DNA of 64,000 bases, from positions 1-64,000 of the forward strand of contig JAAYXE010000037.1 of NCBI GenBank assembly GCA_012516075.1, given 5' to 3'. The stretch is from Chloroflexota bacterium (lineage in GTDB: Bacteria > Chloroflexota > Anaerolineae > Anaerolineales > UBA4823). The notes beneath the pieces are model-generated. The model saw nothing but the letters and a program-made list of their open reading frames with translations. It had not been told where the DNA came from and ran no database searches. The position numbers were made by a program, and so were the translations under genes. Positions 27,803 to 36,490 of the stretch are shown here, piece by piece (position 1 is the stretch's first letter; every line of letters starts with the position of its first letter).

Positions 27803-29050
27803 ATGCCTGAGTTCCTTGAACTGCTGCCTCCCCGGGATGCCCTGGCTCGCTGGATGAGCAGCCTGTCTTTTTCCATTGAAAGTGAAGAAATTGAGACCAC
27901 TGCCGCCCTGGGGCGGGTTACGTCTCAGGCGGTGGTTGCTGCCGAACCCCTGCCCGCATTTCCACGCTCGACTGTGGATGGTTATGCCGTAAAGGCCGCG
28001 GATACGTACGGCGCCAGCGACGCCCTCCCGGCGTATCTGCAGCTCATCGGTGAGGTGCCCATGGGGGCTGCGCCGGAGATCACGCTGGGGCCGGCCCAGT
28101 GCGCCCTGATTCACACCGGCGGTATGCTCCCACAAGGCGCCGATGCGGTCGTGATGCTGGAATACACGCAGACCACCGGAAGGAATGAGATCGAGGTGCT
28201 GCGGGCGGCTGCCGTCGGTGAAAATGTGTTGAAAGTGGGTGAGGACGTTGATGCCGGCGAGGTAGTGATCCCGGCTGGTACCCGCCTGCGCGCTGCAGAG
28301 ATCGGCGGTCTGATGGCCCTGGGCTTCACACGTGTGCGCGTGGCGCCCCGTCCTCGGGTGGGGATCATCTCCAGCGGCGACGAGGTGGTCACGCCCGGGC
28401 AGGCGGTCCTTCCTGGTCAGGTGCGCGACGTGAACACGTACACCCTGAGCGCACTGGTGGAGCACAACGGGGGCATCCCGGTCTGCTACGGGATTACACC
28501 AGACCGGGAGGAAGCGCTGTACAGTAAGGCGCGCCAGGCGCTGGATGAATGCGATGTGGTGGTCATCAGTGCCGGCTCGTCTGCCAGCACGCGCGATCTG
28601 ACCGCACGGGTGATCAACCGGCTGGGAGAACCAGGCGTCCTGGTACACGGTGTTAACGTGCGGCCGGGCAAACCCAGCATCCTGGCGGTATGTGATGGAA
28701 AAGCCGCCATCGGCCTGCCCGGGAACCCGGTCAGTGCTCTGGTTATCGCCCGGCTGTTTCTCAGCCCGCTGCTGCTGGCACTGCAGGGTCAGCAGGTGCG
28801 CCAGGAACCGGTGCGCCTGAAGGCCCGGCTGACCCTGAACATCGCTTCGCAGGCCGGTCGCGAAGACTGGGTACCTGTGCGGCTGGAGAAAGACTGTTCA
28901 GATGGAGAGGCGATCTACCGGGCGGAACCGGTGTTCGGAAAATCCAATCTGATTTTCACGCTCGCGCGCGCCGACGGCCTGCTGCGCATCCCGCCGGAGG
29001 CTAACGGAGTGAGCGCCGGCGAAGTTGTGGAAGTTGAGCTGCTTGAGTAA
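27803..29050 (+). CDS. moeA: molybdopterin molybdenumtransferase
   Basis: At 415 residues this matches the usual MoeA length and domain order. PAFPRSTVDGYAVKAADT (about 50-68) is the domain I/III hallmark, GGMLPQGADAVVMLE follows, PRVGIISSGDE and SAGSSASTRD mark the MoCF/MoaB-like domain, and GLPGNPVSAL leads into domain IV. MoeA inserts molybdate into adenylylated molybdopterin. It ends as the next gene begins (TAATG overlap). A second, fused MoeA lies 1.5 kb downstream; the pair recalls the separate molybdenum- and tungsten-directed MoeA copies of some anaerobes. Confidence 0.95.
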   Translation: MPEFLELLPPRDALARWMSSLSFSIESEEIETTAALGRVTSQAVVAAEPLPAFPRSTVDGYAVKAADTYGASDALPAYLQLIGEVPMGAAPEITLGPAQCALIHTGGMLPQGADAVVMLEYTQTTGRNEIEVLRAAAVGENVLKVGEDVDAGEVVIPAGTRLRAAEIGGLMALGFTRVRVAPRPRVGIISSGDEVVTPGQAVLPGQVRDVNTYTLSALVEHNGGIPVCYGITPDREEALYSKARQALDECDVVVISAGSSASTRDLTARVINRLGEPGVLVHGVNVRPGKPSILAVCDGKAAIGLPGNPVSALVIARLFLSPLLLALQGQQVRQEPVRLKARLTLNIASQAGREDWVPVRLEKDCSDGEAIYRAEPVFGKSNLIFTLARADGLLRIPPEANGVSAGEVVEVELLE

Positions 29051-29436
29051 TGGCGCTAACCCTCTCTGTACTGCCGGATCGCTTCGCCATCTGTCACATG
29101 TCTTCCGATGCGGTTCTGCCTGATTGGGCGCTGGCGCCACCGTTCGCCGCTGCTGTACGCACGGCCGATGAGTTGAGCCTTGTGTGCGTCGAGGCGCTGG
29201 TCCCACAGCAGGTCCAGGCGGAACGGGGCTGGCGGGCGATTAAGGTTCAGGGACCGCTGGATTTTGCCCTCACCGGGGTGCTCTCTTCACTGGCGGCGCC
29301 GCTGGCCCAGGCCCGGATCAGCATTTTTGCCATTTCCACATTCGAGACCGATTATCTGCTGGTGAAGGAAGCCACCCTGGAAAGAGCCTTAGCGGTGCTC
29401 AGTCATGCCGGTCACCGGATCGCACGCGCCGGTTAA
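29050..29436 (+). CDS. ACT-domain protein
   Basis: This 128-residue protein fits the stand-alone ACT family seen as ACT_7-type proteins. The N-terminal half (LPDRFAICHM, SLVCVEALVP) and C-terminal half (VLSSLAAPLAQARISIFAISTFETDYLLV, cut into strands and helix) are two ACT-like units. ACT units bind small ligands, usually amino acids; the ligand here is unknown. It overlaps the moeA stop by one base and therefore belongs to that operon, but a direct part in cofactor synthesis is not known. Confidence 0.82.
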   Translation: MALTLSVLPDRFAICHMSSDAVLPDWALAPPFAAAVRTADELSLVCVEALVPQQVQAERGWRAIKVQGPLDFALTGVLSSLAAPLAQARISIFAISTFETDYLLVKEATLERALAVLSHAGHRIARAG

Positions 29437-29551
29437 CCTCACCGCCGGCAGTCACCTGATGCACCGAACTCAAACGTCAGAATTTGCGGTCTCACTGCTC
29501 CGCATTATTGAAAAAGCATAAAGACCCACCACCAAAAACGGAATTTACAAA

Positions 29552-31582
29552 ATGAGCGACGTTTATTTACACGATATTCCCCTGGAAGAAGCCCAGCAGC
29601 GGATGGAAAAGGCCCTCCGGGATGCAGGGCGCCTGGGGGTGTTGGGGATTGAGGAGATCCCGCTGGACGAACACGCCCTGGGGAGGGTGCTGGCCGAACC
29701 GGTGCAGGCCCTGATATCGTCGCCTCACTACCACGCCTCAGCGATGGACGGTTTTGCCGTACGGGCGGAGGATACGGAAGATGCTGAACTGAACAATCCG
29801 GTGGTCCTTAAAGTGCGGCCGCCGCTGGGGGCGCAGGATGTGCAGGAACCCCCCGCTGCGGACGGAAAGGAAGAAGCCGGATGGGCTTATTATGTGGATA
29901 CAGGAGATCCGGTGCCGCTGTGGGCTGACGCCGTGATCCCGATTGAAAACGTGGAGCCGCTGGATGAGCAGGGAGGCATCAGTGCCCAGGCACGCCGCCC
30001 GGCAGCCATCCGCATTCGCGCAGCCGTGCCGCCCTGGAGCCATATCCGCCCCATCGGAGAGGATATGGTTGCCACCCAGCTGGTGCTGCCTGCGGGCCAT
30101 AAGCTGAGGCCGGTGGACCTGGGAGCGATTGCCGGCTGCGGCCACAGCACGGTGCGTGTAGCAAAACGTCCGCGGGTAGCCATTCTGCCGACCGGGACGG
30201 AGCTTGTTCCGGTCGGGCAGCCGGTGCGCCCCGGCGATATCATTGAATACAACAGCCTGGTGCTGGCAGCCCAGGTCATCAGCTGGGGCGGGCAGGCGGA
30301 CCGCTTCCCAATCACCCCGGATGTGTTTGAACAGATCCGCGACCGGGTGGCAGAGGCGGCCAGAGACCATGACCTGGTGCTGTTAAACGCAGGGTCCTCC
30401 GCCGGATCTGAGGATTTTTCTGCCCGGGTGGTGTCCTCTCTGGGCGAGCTGCTGGTGCACGGCGTGGCCGTCCGTCCTGGCCACCCGGTGATTCTGGGGA
30501 TGATCCATTCCCCCTGCGATGGTGATCCACAGCGAAAAGTACCGGTGATTGGCGTCCCGGGCTATCCGGTCTCGGCGGCATTGACGGCGGAGATCTTCGT
30601 CCAGCCGCTCCTGGCACGCTGGCTGGGCCTGCCGGAACAGGAGGACGAGACCGTTGTGGCCCAACTGACCCGCAAAGTCACTTCTCCGGCTGGCGATGTG
30701 GATTATCTGCGGGTGGCGGTGGGCCAGGTGGGCGATAAACTGCTGGCTGCGCCGCTGTCACGCGGCTCCGGGGTGATTACCTCGCTGGTACGCGCCGATG
30801 GAATTGCCATCCTGCCGGCCGGCGTGCAGGGCCTCCCAGCAGGTGCACCGGTCGAAGTGCACCTTTACCGCTCGCGGGCAGACCTCAAGCGCACGATCTT
30901 TGCGATCGGATCGCATGACATCACCCTGGACCTGATGGCGCAGCGTCTGGCCGTGCACGGCCGCCGCCTGGCTTCTGCCAATGTGGGCAGCCAGGGCGGG
31001 CTGGTTGCCCTGCGCAGGGGTGAGGCGCATCTGGCCGGATCTCATCTGCTGGATCCCGAAAGCGGTGAATACAACCTGACCTATATCCGGCAGTATCTGC
31101 CGGATACCCCCGTGCGGGTGGTGTCTCTGGTGGGGAGAGAGCAGGGGCTGCTGGTGCCCCGGGGAAACCCCAAAGGGATCCGCTCCATCGAGGATCTGGT
31201 CCGCCCGGATGTGACCTTTGTGAACCGGCAGCGCGGCGCGGGGACGCGTGTGCTGCTCGATTATCACCTGGGCCTGCTGGGAATGGACCCCCGGCAGGTG
31301 CGGGGTTACGAACGCGAAGAGTACACCCACCTGGCCGTTGCCGCCGCCGTCTCCTCGGGGCGGGCAGACACCGGCCTGGGAATCGCCGCAGCTGCCCAGG
31401 CGCTGGACCTGGATTTTGTGCCCCTCTTTCAGGAACGATATGACCTGGTTATTCCGGTAGAATACTATTCCAGCGACCTGCTGGCGCCGCTGCTCGAGCT
31501 GCTTCACGACCCGGAGTTTCGTGAAGCCGTGGCAGCACTGCCGGGCTATGATGTCAGCCAGATGGGAAATGTGGTCGTCTGA
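29552..31582 (+). CDS. MoeA fused to periplasmic-binding-protein-like domain
   Basis: Residues 1-435 form a complete MoeA (YHASAMDGFAVRAEDT, RVAILPTGTEL, NAGSSAGSEDFSARV, GVPGYPVSAALTAE). Residues 445-676 form a PBP/LysR-substrate-like domain with VGSQGGLVALRRGEAHLAG, FVNRQRGAGTRVLLDYHL and ADTGLGIAAAA. This fusion is known from archaea and anaerobic bacteria; the second domain probably binds an oxyanion such as molybdate or tungstate and could hand it to the transferase site. It is cytoplasmic, with no signal peptide. It lies 115 bases behind the ACT gene on the same strand. Confidence 0.92.
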   Translation: MSDVYLHDIPLEEAQQRMEKALRDAGRLGVLGIEEIPLDEHALGRVLAEPVQALISSPHYHASAMDGFAVRAEDTEDAELNNPVVLKVRPPLGAQDVQEPPAADGKEEAGWAYYVDTGDPVPLWADAVIPIENVEPLDEQGGISAQARRPAAIRIRAAVPPWSHIRPIGEDMVATQLVLPAGHKLRPVDLGAIAGCGHSTVRVAKRPRVAILPTGTELVPVGQPVRPGDIIEYNSLVLAAQVISWGGQADRFPITPDVFEQIRDRVAEAARDHDLVLLNAGSSAGSEDFSARVVSSLGELLVHGVAVRPGHPVILGMIHSPCDGDPQRKVPVIGVPGYPVSAALTAEIFVQPLLARWLGLPEQEDETVVAQLTRKVTSPAGDVDYLRVAVGQVGDKLLAAPLSRGSGVITSLVRADGIAILPAGVQGLPAGAPVEVHLYRSRADLKRTIFAIGSHDITLDLMAQRLAVHGRRLASANVGSQGGLVALRRGEAHLAGSHLLDPESGEYNLTYIRQYLPDTPVRVVSLVGREQGLLVPRGNPKGIRSIEDLVRPDVTFVNRQRGAGTRVLLDYHLGLLGMDPRQVRGYEREEYTHLAVAAAVSSGRADTGLGIAAAAQALDLDFVPLFQERYDLVIPVEYYSSDLLAPLLELLHDPEFREAVAALPGYDVSQMGNVVV

Positions 31583-31616
31583 TACAATAATGATGTGACG
31601 AAAGGAGGGAATTACA

Positions 31617-32081
31617 ATGCCGCTTCAAGCTGGAATTCCGGCCCCGGATTTCACCCTCAAGGATGAAACAGGAACGGAGCGCCGACTGTCTGATTACCGG
31701 GGTAAACCGGTGGTCCTTTACTTCTATCCGAAGGATGACACCCCGGGCTGTACCACAGAAGCATGCCGGTTTCGTGATGATTACAGCGCTTACCAGGATG
31801 CTGGTGTAACCATTTTAGGGGTCAGCCCCGATACACCGAAAAGCCATGCGAAATTTAAGGAGAAGTACCAGCTGCCCTTCACACTGCTGGCCGATGAGGG
31901 CCATACCGTAGCAGACATGTATGGTGTATGGGGACCGAAGAAGTTTATGGGCAGGGAGTATGATGGCGTGCTGCGCACGACTTTCCTCATCGACCCAGAC
32001 GGCAACATTGCACGCGTCTTTGAGAACGTGAAACCGGCCGATCACAGCCGGGAAATTCTGGAAGCCCTGCAGCAGGTATGA
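31617..32081 (+). CDS. bcp: thioredoxin-dependent peroxiredoxin (BCP/PrxQ type)
   Basis: At 154 residues this matches the one-domain BCP/PrxQ family. PGCTTEAC (about residues 42-49) supplies both the peroxidatic Cys and a resolving Cys five places on, the PrxQ spacing. FYPKDDTP before it and FLIDPDG near the end complete the thioredoxin-fold pattern. It reduces hydroperoxides in the cytoplasm using thioredoxin. AAAGGAGG lies before the ATG. A bidirectional terminator follows. Confidence 0.95.
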   Translation: MPLQAGIPAPDFTLKDETGTERRLSDYRGKPVVLYFYPKDDTPGCTTEACRFRDDYSAYQDAGVTILGVSPDTPKSHAKFKEKYQLPFTLLADEGHTVADMYGVWGPKKFMGREYDGVLRTTFLIDPDGNIARVFENVKPADHSREILEALQQV

Positions 32082-32130
32082 GGAATAACTGGCCCGTCCG
32101 TGTTGGCGTGATGAGGTCAGTACATAGATA

Positions 32131-32175
32131 AAAAAACAGCTGCGAGCGGTCTTGTATGCCGCTCGCAGCTGTTTT
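32131..32175. terminator. bidirectional terminator
   Basis: ACAGCTGCGAGCGG (32136-32149) pairs perfectly with CCGCTCGCAGCTGT (32159-32172), a 14-bp stem. It has A-runs on the left and T4 on the right. It lies between the convergent peroxiredoxin and PH-like genes and can serve both. Confidence 0.94.
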
Positions 32176-32548
32176 AAGTTTCGACCATGTGGGCCAGGAT
32201 CATATTGTGGGCCATGTGCGCTTTGTCGGCCCCCCGGAACTCAAACTCGTGGTCTCCCCGGCAGGTGTTGATGATCAGCTTGCTGCTGGCAAAGAAGCCT
32301 CTGCCGGTGAGGATCCCGCTCTCGTCCTCTGCCGCCAGGCTGATGATGCGAGAATTCGGAATCGAGACAACAGCTTTCATCCGGCGCAGAAACACCTTGT
32401 CATAAAAAATGATGCGGTGCGAGGTGACCCCTAAAAAGCCTGTCCCGCTGCCTTTCATATCGAAAACAGCCTCCACTTTTTCTCCCGGGAGCAGGGAAGC
32501 CTGTATTTTATCGAGCTGGTCTTTGAGATCGTAAATTACCTCGGCCAT
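32174..32548 (-). CDS. PH-domain-like protein
   Basis: The ATG at 32548, preceded by AAAGGATT, gives 124 residues. An N-terminal helix (LKDQLDKIQASLLPGEKVEAVF) leads into seven strand-like segments with SHRIIFYDK and RGFFASSKLIINT, the pattern of bacterial PH-like domains such as the YvbH/bPH families. A final helix carries DKAHMAHNMILAHM. No signal peptide or membrane helix. Function is unknown; bPH proteins often assemble into rings and some bind membranes. The stop overlaps the terminator hairpin edge. Confidence 0.75.
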   Translation of the reverse strand: MAEVIYDLKDQLDKIQASLLPGEKVEAVFDMKGSGTGFLGVTSHRIIFYDKVFLRRMKAVVSIPNSRIISLAAEDESGILTGRGFFASSKLIINTCRGDHEFEFRGADKAHMAHNMILAHMVET

Positions 32549-32648
32549 AGGTGCAAATCCTTTCATATCGCGGGCGAAGCGTTCAAATCCTGCTGCCAGT
32601 ATGTACGCCTGGAGGGTGAAAAAGTTTCCGGCGGATGCCAGCAGCGGG

Positions 32649-33395
32649 TTAGAGGGCAGTAACCACAACCGGTTTTCCGCGGGTCACGATGATCGTATGC
32701 TCATATTGAGCGGAGAGGCTGCCGTCCGGGGTGCGCAGTGTCCAGCCATCCGCGGCTGTGACCACATGGTTGGCACCGGTGGACAGGAACGGCTCGACGG
32801 TGATCACCATCCCCTCGACCAGCTGGCGGCGGTCCAGCCGGTTGTAGTAATTGGGGACGTGGCGCGGCTCTTCGTGGATACTGCGGCCGACGCCGTGGCC
32901 GTTGAGATCGCGCAGGATGGAAAACCCGCTGCGCAGGGCCTCTTCCTCGACGGCTTTTCCGATCACGTTCAGCGGCAGGCCGGCCTTTACCGCGGCAATC
33001 GCTCTGAGCATGGCGTTTTTTGTGCTGCGGCACAGCTTCTGCTGCACACGCCCGACCGGAGGAACCGGGATGGTCTCCGCAGTATCGGCAAAATAGCCGT
33101 CCAGTTCAGCGGAAATATCGATGTTCACCAGATCGCCGGGTTGAATCACGCGCTCCCCGGGGATGCCGTGGGCGGCCTCGTCATTGATGCTGATGCAGGT
33201 GGTCCCGGGGAATCCGTACACCAGAACCGGCGCCGAGCGTGCACCGTACTGCTGCAGGAATTGGGCGCCAATTTCATCCAGCTCGCGAGTGCTGATGCCC
33301 GGGCGGACGTGTTTTTTCATCTCCTGCAGCACCAGGGCGACAATCCTGCCGATGCGTTTCAAGCCTTTGATATCCTGATCGCTGTCAACCGTCAT
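32649..33395 (-). CDS. map: methionine aminopeptidase, type I
   Basis: This 248-residue enzyme has the five metal ligands of the pita-bread fold: the two Asp in NIDISAELDGYFADTAET, His in GHGVGRSIHEEP, and the Glu residues in MVITVEPF and the final QYEHTIIVT. It removes the initiator methionine from new proteins in the cytoplasm. It lacks the N-terminal zinc-finger extension. Commonly next to translation genes, but here it stands with the PH-like gene behind it by 100 bases. Confidence 0.96.
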   Translation of the reverse strand: MTVDSDQDIKGLKRIGRIVALVLQEMKKHVRPGISTRELDEIGAQFLQQYGARSAPVLVYGFPGTTCISINDEAAHGIPGERVIQPGDLVNIDISAELDGYFADTAETIPVPPVGRVQQKLCRSTKNAMLRAIAAVKAGLPLNVIGKAVEEEALRSGFSILRDLNGHGVGRSIHEEPRHVPNYYNRLDRRQLVEGMVITVEPFLSTGANHVVTAADGWTLRTPDGSLSAQYEHTIIVTRGKPVVVTAL

Positions 33396-33717
33396 TCAAT
33401 ATGCCTCCTGCTTCCGGCCGCAGCTGTTCAATGATGGGCTGCACACCCTGCAGCCAGCGCTGATGCCAGAATATACGGAAATTCTACTCCAAAGCCGTGG
33501 GGGTAGGGAAATCCCTTAAGCGGAAAAAGGGGGATATCCCTTAGGGATTTGGGAAGGTTCCCCATTGAATTCGCCTCCTGACATCTATATAGTTATATGC
33601 GTCTGGGAGTTGTCCGCTTTGTGTGCTGCACGAGACGAGACAAATCCCGATCCCTTTCAGGGGACAACTTTTATCGGTAGTTGATGGAGAGAAGATATGA
33701 AAAGGAGAGAGATCGGT
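33396..33717 (+). promoter_or_regulatory. intergenic region with palindromes and a sigma-70 type promoter
   Basis: About 320 bases separate map from the PRC-barrel gene. GGGAAATCCC (33506-33515), the perfect palindrome GGGATATCCC (33531-33540) and CCCTTAGGG (33538-33546) cluster in 41 bases and look like operator sites. They are followed by TTGAAT (33565-33570) and TATAGT (33588-33593) with a 17-base spacer, a plausible promoter for the plus-strand lipoprotein. No gene is visible. Confidence 0.55.
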
Positions 33718-34974
33718 ATGCGCAAGAAACTCGTAACTTTCCTGTCACTGCTGGCGGTGTTCACGCTGGCACTGGCCGCCTGTGCTCCCGGAGGAGAAGA
33801 AGGCGGAACCCCTGGCGCAGGCGGGACAGTTCTCCCGGGTACTGATTTTCTGGAGACGCCCGAAGAGACGCTGACTGTCCCGACCGAACCGGCGTTAACC
33901 GAACCGGTGGAGACTGAACCCCTGGCCACCGAGCCGGTTATAACGGAACCGGTGGCGACGGAGCCAGAGAGTGTGCCCGGCACGGGTGGTTTGAACCCTG
34001 CTCTGGTGTCGAATTTGCTCGAGTTCGACATCTGTGATACCAGCGACCAGCAGCTTGCCAGCGTCAATGACCTGGTGCTGGACTTCAGCCAGGACAGCGC
34101 TGACATGACCGGCACGACCACCAGCTCGATTGGTAAGGGTCAGGTGACCTACCTGGTTGCTGGTGCAGGCGGTCTCCTGGGGATTGGTGAACGCGATATC
34201 CTCATCCCCTGGGACGAGGTAGAGATCAGCCGGCCAGATATGACCACCGGCGATGCGGCTGCCTGTGTGGTGGTAAACGTGCCGCAGGAAGCTTTTAATG
34301 AAGTCCCTGAGGTTGACCTTGCGAGCATTGATCTCGAAGATGAAACCTGGGATGACGAACTGAGCGCTTACTGGGAAGGCCAGACGTCCGGCGCAGGGGA
34401 TCTGGGCACTGCCATGGTTACGGAAAGCGTTGAAAGTGTTGACGGTACGCCCGCCGCTACCGAACCGGTGATGACCGAAGCCATCGAGACCCCCGAACCC
34501 ACCGGCACGACCGGCATGGATGAAGGGACCCCTGGAGCCGCAGGTACGGAAGGTGAGATCCCTGGCGGTACGCTCGAACGGGCTTTCCTGGCGTCTGAGC
34601 TGATGGGCACCAGCGTGCAGGGAATCAACGGCGAGGACCTGGGCGCTGTTGAAGACGTGATAATCGATGTCGAAGACGGCAGAATCCTCTATCTGCTGCT
34701 CTCGGGTGGTGAGCTGGATCTGGGCGGCGATCTGCTGCCTGTCCCGGTGAACATCCTCAATGAGGGCGCCGAAGAAGGCGTACTGCAGCTTCCCACCGAT
34801 GTCACCCGGCTTGAAGGCGTTCCCACCGTCTCCATCGATGAGCTGATGGCCACGACAGAGACCGGCTGGGATCGGGGAATCCAGGACTTCTGGAACAATC
34901 TCTTCGCCCCTGGGACCACTGCTCCAGAGGACAGTATGGATACCGCTACGGAAACGGTTGAGCCATCTGGATAA
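33718..34974 (+). CDS. lipoprotein with two PRC-barrel domains
   Basis: The ATG at 33718 has AAGGAG 11 bases before it and is preferred to the ATG at 33697. A signal peptide ends at the lipobox LAAC (about residue 21). A low-complexity stretch with repeated TEP/EPV units (about 45-88) follows, then a PRC-barrel domain (about 100-200), a second acidic linker rich in T, E, P and G (about 230-285), and another PRC-barrel (about 290-390: GTSVQGINGEDLGAVEDVII, ILYLLLSGG, LPVPVN). PRC barrels are small beta domains used for protein or RNA contact; extracytoplasmic ones are common in Chloroflexota and actinobacteria. Role unknown; the strong terminator makes it monocistronic. Confidence 0.8.
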   Translation: MRKKLVTFLSLLAVFTLALAACAPGGEEGGTPGAGGTVLPGTDFLETPEETLTVPTEPALTEPVETEPLATEPVITEPVATEPESVPGTGGLNPALVSNLLEFDICDTSDQQLASVNDLVLDFSQDSADMTGTTTSSIGKGQVTYLVAGAGGLLGIGERDILIPWDEVEISRPDMTTGDAAACVVVNVPQEAFNEVPEVDLASIDLEDETWDDELSAYWEGQTSGAGDLGTAMVTESVESVDGTPAATEPVMTEAIETPEPTGTTGMDEGTPGAAGTEGEIPGGTLERAFLASELMGTSVQGINGEDLGAVEDVIIDVEDGRILYLLLSGGELDLGGDLLPVPVNILNEGAEEGVLQLPTDVTRLEGVPTVSIDELMATTETGWDRGIQDFWNNLFAPGTTAPEDSMDTATETVEPSG

Positions 34975-35013
34975 GCGCAGGATCGCATAGCCTCCTCTAA
35001 AGAGTTGTAACGC

Positions 35014-35057
35014 GCAGTCTCCCACTCGATGTTGGAGTGGGAGGCTGTCTGATTTTT
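35014..35057 (+). terminator. terminator behind the PRC-barrel lipoprotein
   Basis: CAGTCTCCCACTC and GAGTGGGAGGCTG form a 13-bp stem with one G-T pair around a 7-base loop, followed by a T5 run at about 35052-35057. It lies between convergent genes. Confidence 0.87.
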
Positions 35058-35085
35058 AACGAAATTCTGCCGGTTCTGGAGTGCG

Positions 35086-36459
35086 TTAGCCGGGCACAGC
35101 TACCTGCGGCAGGTCCTTCAGGGACTGTTCAAGCTTCTCCTGCGGAATGGTGTAGTTCTCAAGCTGTCCGCTGAAATAAGCCTGATACGCCATCATGTCG
35201 AAGTTGCCGTGGCCCGACAGATTGAACAGGATGACCCGCTTTTCTCCCTTTTCACGTGCATCCAGCGCCTCATCAATGGCCGCCCGAATGGCATGCGCGC
35301 TCTCTGGGGCTGGGATGATCCCCTCGGTGCGGGCGAACTGGACCGCCGCGGCGAAGGTTTCCTTCTGCGGCACGGCTACCGCTTCAAGATAACCGGCGTC
35401 GTACAGGGCGCACAGGCTGGGGGCCATGCCGTGATAGCGCAGACCGCCTGCGTGGATAGGCGGGGGTACGAAATCATGCCCCAGGGTGTGCATCTTGACG
35501 ATGGGGGCCATCTTGGCGGTGTCGCCGTAATCAAAGGTGTAAACGCCCCGGGTCAGCGAAGGGGCTGCCTGTGGTTCGACGGCGACCAGGCGCGTGCGCT
35601 GTCCCTCGCGCAGGTTCTGACGGAGGAACGGGTAAGCAATACCGGCAAAGTTGGAGCCCCCGCCGACGCAGCCGATGACAACATCCGGGTATTCACCCGC
35701 CATATCCATCTGCTTCAGCGCTTCTTCGCCGATCACGGTCTGGTGCGTGAGAACATGGTTGAGCACCGAGCCCAGGCTGTACTTCTTCCTGCCGTTCGAG
35801 GTTGCAGCCATTTCCACCGCTTCTGAGATGGCGATCCCCAGAGAGCCGGGGCTGTCCGGGTTTTCTGCCAGGATGGATCGACCAAACTGGGTGCGGTCTG
35901 TGGGGCTGGCAAAAACCTGGGCGCCAAAGGTCTCCATCAGCATGCGGCGGTAGGGTTTCTGCTGGTAAGAGACCTTGACCATGTAAACTTCCAGGTCCAG
36001 GTCGAAGAAGTTGCAGGCCATTGAAAGCGCGGAGCCCCACTGGCCGGCGCCTGTTTCAGTGGTCAGTGCCTTTACGCCGGCTGCTTTGTTGTAGAAGGCC
36101 TGGGCGACAGCGGTGTTGGGCTTGTGGCTGCCGACCGGGGATACGCCTTCGTTTTTGTAGTATATGTGCGCCGGGGTTCCCAGGGCTTTTTCCAGCCGGT
36201 GGGCGCGAATCAGGGGCGTCGGCCGCCAGAGCTTGTAAATTTCACGCACCTCATCCGGGATCGGAATGAAGCGTTCTGTGCTGACCTCCTGCAGGATGAT
36301 TTCCATCGGAAAGATCACCGACAGGAAATCGGGAGTCACCGGTTCTCTGGTCTGCGGGTGGAGCACCGGCGCCGGCGGTACGGGGCTGTCGGCGTTGATG
36401 TTGTACCATTCGCGGGGGATGTCCGCTTCACTGAGTAGAAAACGAGTCTGGTCGGTCAT
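35086..36459 (-). CDS. trpB2: tryptophan synthase beta chain, TrpB2 type
   Basis: ATG 36459 with AAGGAGGAGG upstream gives 457 residues, longer than the usual 400-residue TrpB1, as expected for TrpB2. The PLP lysine is K113 in [16 protein letters not shown] holds the acidic catalytic residue, and [10 protein letters not shown] is the phosphate loop. LRYHGMAPS near the end is a TrpB2 trait. It condenses indole and serine to tryptophan; TrpB2 works without a tightly bound alpha subunit and may salvage free indole. It is 31 bases behind trpS, under the same T-box leader, so tryptophan shortage should raise both. Confidence 0.95.
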   Translation of the reverse strand: MTDQTRFLLSEADIPREWYNINADSPVPPAPVLHPQTREPVTPDFLSVIFPMEIILQEVSTERFIPIPDEVREIYKLWRPTPLIRAHRLEKALGTPAHIYYKNEGVSPVGSHKPNTAVAQAFYNKAAGVKALTTETGAGQWGSALSMACNFFDLDLEVYMVKVSYQQKPYRRMLMETFGAQVFASPTDRTQFGRSILAENPDSPGSLGIAISEAVEMAATSNGRKKYSLGSVLNHVLTHQTVIGEEALKQMDMAGEYPDVVIGCVGGGSNFAGIAYPFLRQNLREGQRTRLVAVEPQAAPSLTRGVYTFDYGDTAKMAPIVKMHTLGHDFVPPPIHAGGLRYHGMAPSLCALYDAGYLEAVAVPQKETFAAAVQFARTEGIIPAPESAHAIRAAIDEALDAREKGEKRVILFNLSGHGNFDMMAYQAYFSGQLENYTIPQEKLEQSLKDLPQVAVPG

Positions 36460-36490
36460 GGTGTAAACCTCCTCCTTTTTGTTATCTTCG

